From Bacillota bacterium (lineage in GTDB: Bacteria > Bacillota > Clostridia > Caldicoprobacterales > DTU083), in the NCBI GenBank assembly GCA_029549985.1, contig JAKPIB010000037.1, positions 94,365-158,364 on the forward strand: 64,000 bases of DNA, in the 5' to 3' direction. The notes under the pieces were generated by a model, which had not been told where the DNA came from, ran no database searches, and saw only the letters and a program-made list of their open reading frames with translations. Of the stretch, positions 63,349 through 64,000 are shown piece by piece. How positions within the stretch are numbered: position 1 is the stretch's first letter; each line of letters opens with the position of its first letter. The translations under genes were made by a program, and so were the position numbers.

Positions 63349-64000
63349 TTGATTGAGATGAAGAATGTTTCCAAGCTTTACGGCAATGTTCGCGCGCTTA
63401 AGGATGTCAATGTAACGGTTGGAAACGGTGAATTCGTATTCATAGTCGGAGCAAGCGGTGCTGGCAAGTCTACTTTTATTAAGCTGCTCCTTAAGGAGAT
63501 CGAGCCGACTTCCGGCCAGATAATCGTCAACAACACTGATTTGTCGTTAATGAAACGGAAGCATATACCATACTACAGGAGAAATCTGGGCGTGGTGTTC
63601 CAGGATTTCAGGCTGCTGCCTGACAAGACCGTATACGACAATGTGGCCTTTGCCATGGAGATCGTAGAGGCATCCGGGAAGGAGATCAGGCGGCAGGTCC
63701 CGGCTGTACTGAGCCTGGTCGGCCTGGCATCAAAGGCCAATGCCTACCCCCATGAGCTTTCCGGTGGAGAGCAGCAAAGGACATCCCTGGCCCGCGCACT
63801 GGTGAACAACCCGTCGATCCTGATCGCCGATGAGCCTACAGGCAACCTGGACCCGGCTACAGCCAGGGAGATAATGAAGATCATCAATGTGATAAACCAC
63901 AGGGGTACTACTGTCATAATGGCCACCCACGCAAAGGAGATCGTCAATGCCATGAAAAAGCGGGTCATAACCTTCAGAAAGGGCATGATAGTCTCAGACC
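63349..64000 (+). CDS. ftsE: Cell division ATP-binding protein FtsE (3' end outside the window)
   Basis: The frame opens at TTG 63349, nine bases after AGGAG, and is still open at the right edge: 217 residues are visible of about 228. Walker A is GASGAGKST, the FtsE-typical VVFQDFRLLPDKTVYDNVAF follows, the signature is LSGGEQQR and Walker B ILIADEPTGNLDP. With FtsX, whose gene should follow just outside, it forms a complex that controls peptidoglycan hydrolases at division or in sporulation. The four-base gap from the CdaR-type gene suggests an operon. Confidence 0.95.
   Translation, partial: MIEMKNVSKLYGNVRALKDVNVTVGNGEFVFIVGASGAGKSTFIKLLLKEIEPTSGQIIVNNTDLSLMKRKHIPYYRRNLGVVFQDFRLLPDKTVYDNVAFAMEIVEASGKEIRRQVPAVLSLVGLASKANAYPHELSGGEQQRTSLARALVNNPSILIADEPTGNLDPATAREIMKIINVINHRGTTVIMATHAKEIVNAMKKRVITFRKGMIVSD

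Noticed and set aside
1..64000. tRNA, rRNA, CRISPR arrays, insertion sequences, prophage
   Set aside because: I looked for cloverleaf ends, regular direct repeats with spacers, transposase motifs and phage structural genes by eye and found none. A tRNAscan-SE, CRISPRCasFinder and ISfinder run would be decisive.

Overview
The window reads as chromosomal DNA from a spore-forming, plant-polysaccharide-degrading member of the Clostridia (Bacillota). The signs are a complete GerA/GerB/GerC germinant-receptor operon, a SpoVB-like flippase, strong AGGAGG ribosome-binding sites, many TTG starts, AGG- and ATA-rich codon use, two secreted or anchored GH5 glucanases, and a multi-sugar ABC ATPase. I cannot name the genus. 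No phage, insertion sequence, CRISPR array, tRNA or rRNA was seen, so this is core plus niche-specific chromosome.

Layout. 1-3.6 kb: the 3' end of an EF-G-type GTPase, nagA and an MFS transporter. 3.6-8.1 kb (minus): a compact MoxR / DUF58 / transglutaminase operon. 8.3-18.1 kb: birA, a heterodimeric ABC exporter, a Gfo/Idh/MocA oxidoreductase, phosphoglucomutase, a secreted HEXXH protein and a convergent LppM-like lipoprotein that may start at AUA. 18.3-25.4 kb: a homodimer-type ABC exporter, a YigZ-family protein, AraD, MgtC and three tandem M42 aminopeptidases, ending in a terminator. 25.5-28.5 kb: a yybP-ykoY (Mn2+) riboswitch in front of a P-type cation ATPase. 28.7-41.2 kb: an eight-gene operon joining an ABC-2 transporter to a second MoxR / DUF58 / VWA module. 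41.2-50.5 kb: a DUF1015 protein, pyrimidine-nucleoside phosphorylase, the gerABC operon and comEC. 50.7-56.9 kb: pgi, then an anchored GH5, an SGNH/CE2-like esterase and a lipoprotein GH5. 56.9-60.6 kb (minus): a membrane protein / J-protein / DUF5685 operon and a SpoVB-like flippase. 61-64 kb: an MsmX-type ATPase, a CdaR/PucR-type regulator and the 5' part of ftsE.

How the genes work together. The carbohydrate genes form a plausible route from polymer to central metabolism. The two GH5 enzymes cut beta-glucan or xyloglucan at the cell surface, the esterase removes acyl groups from products, and the orphan MsmX-type ATPase could power several sugar importers. Pgm, Pgi, AraD and NagA then feed glucose phosphate, pentose phosphate and amino sugar into glycolysis. 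The M42 enzymes would trim peptides in the cytosol. The two MoxR/DUF58 operons are envelope-associated modules of poorly known function. The least explained unit is the DUF5685 / J-protein / membrane-protein operon. Its DUF5685 protein carries two aspartate-rich motifs that resemble those of squalene/phytoene synthases.

Limits. Everything here comes from reading sequence and translated proteins by eye. Family names rest on recognised motifs; promoters are consensus matches only. Several starts were moved to sit at the right distance from a Shine-Dalgarno sequence.
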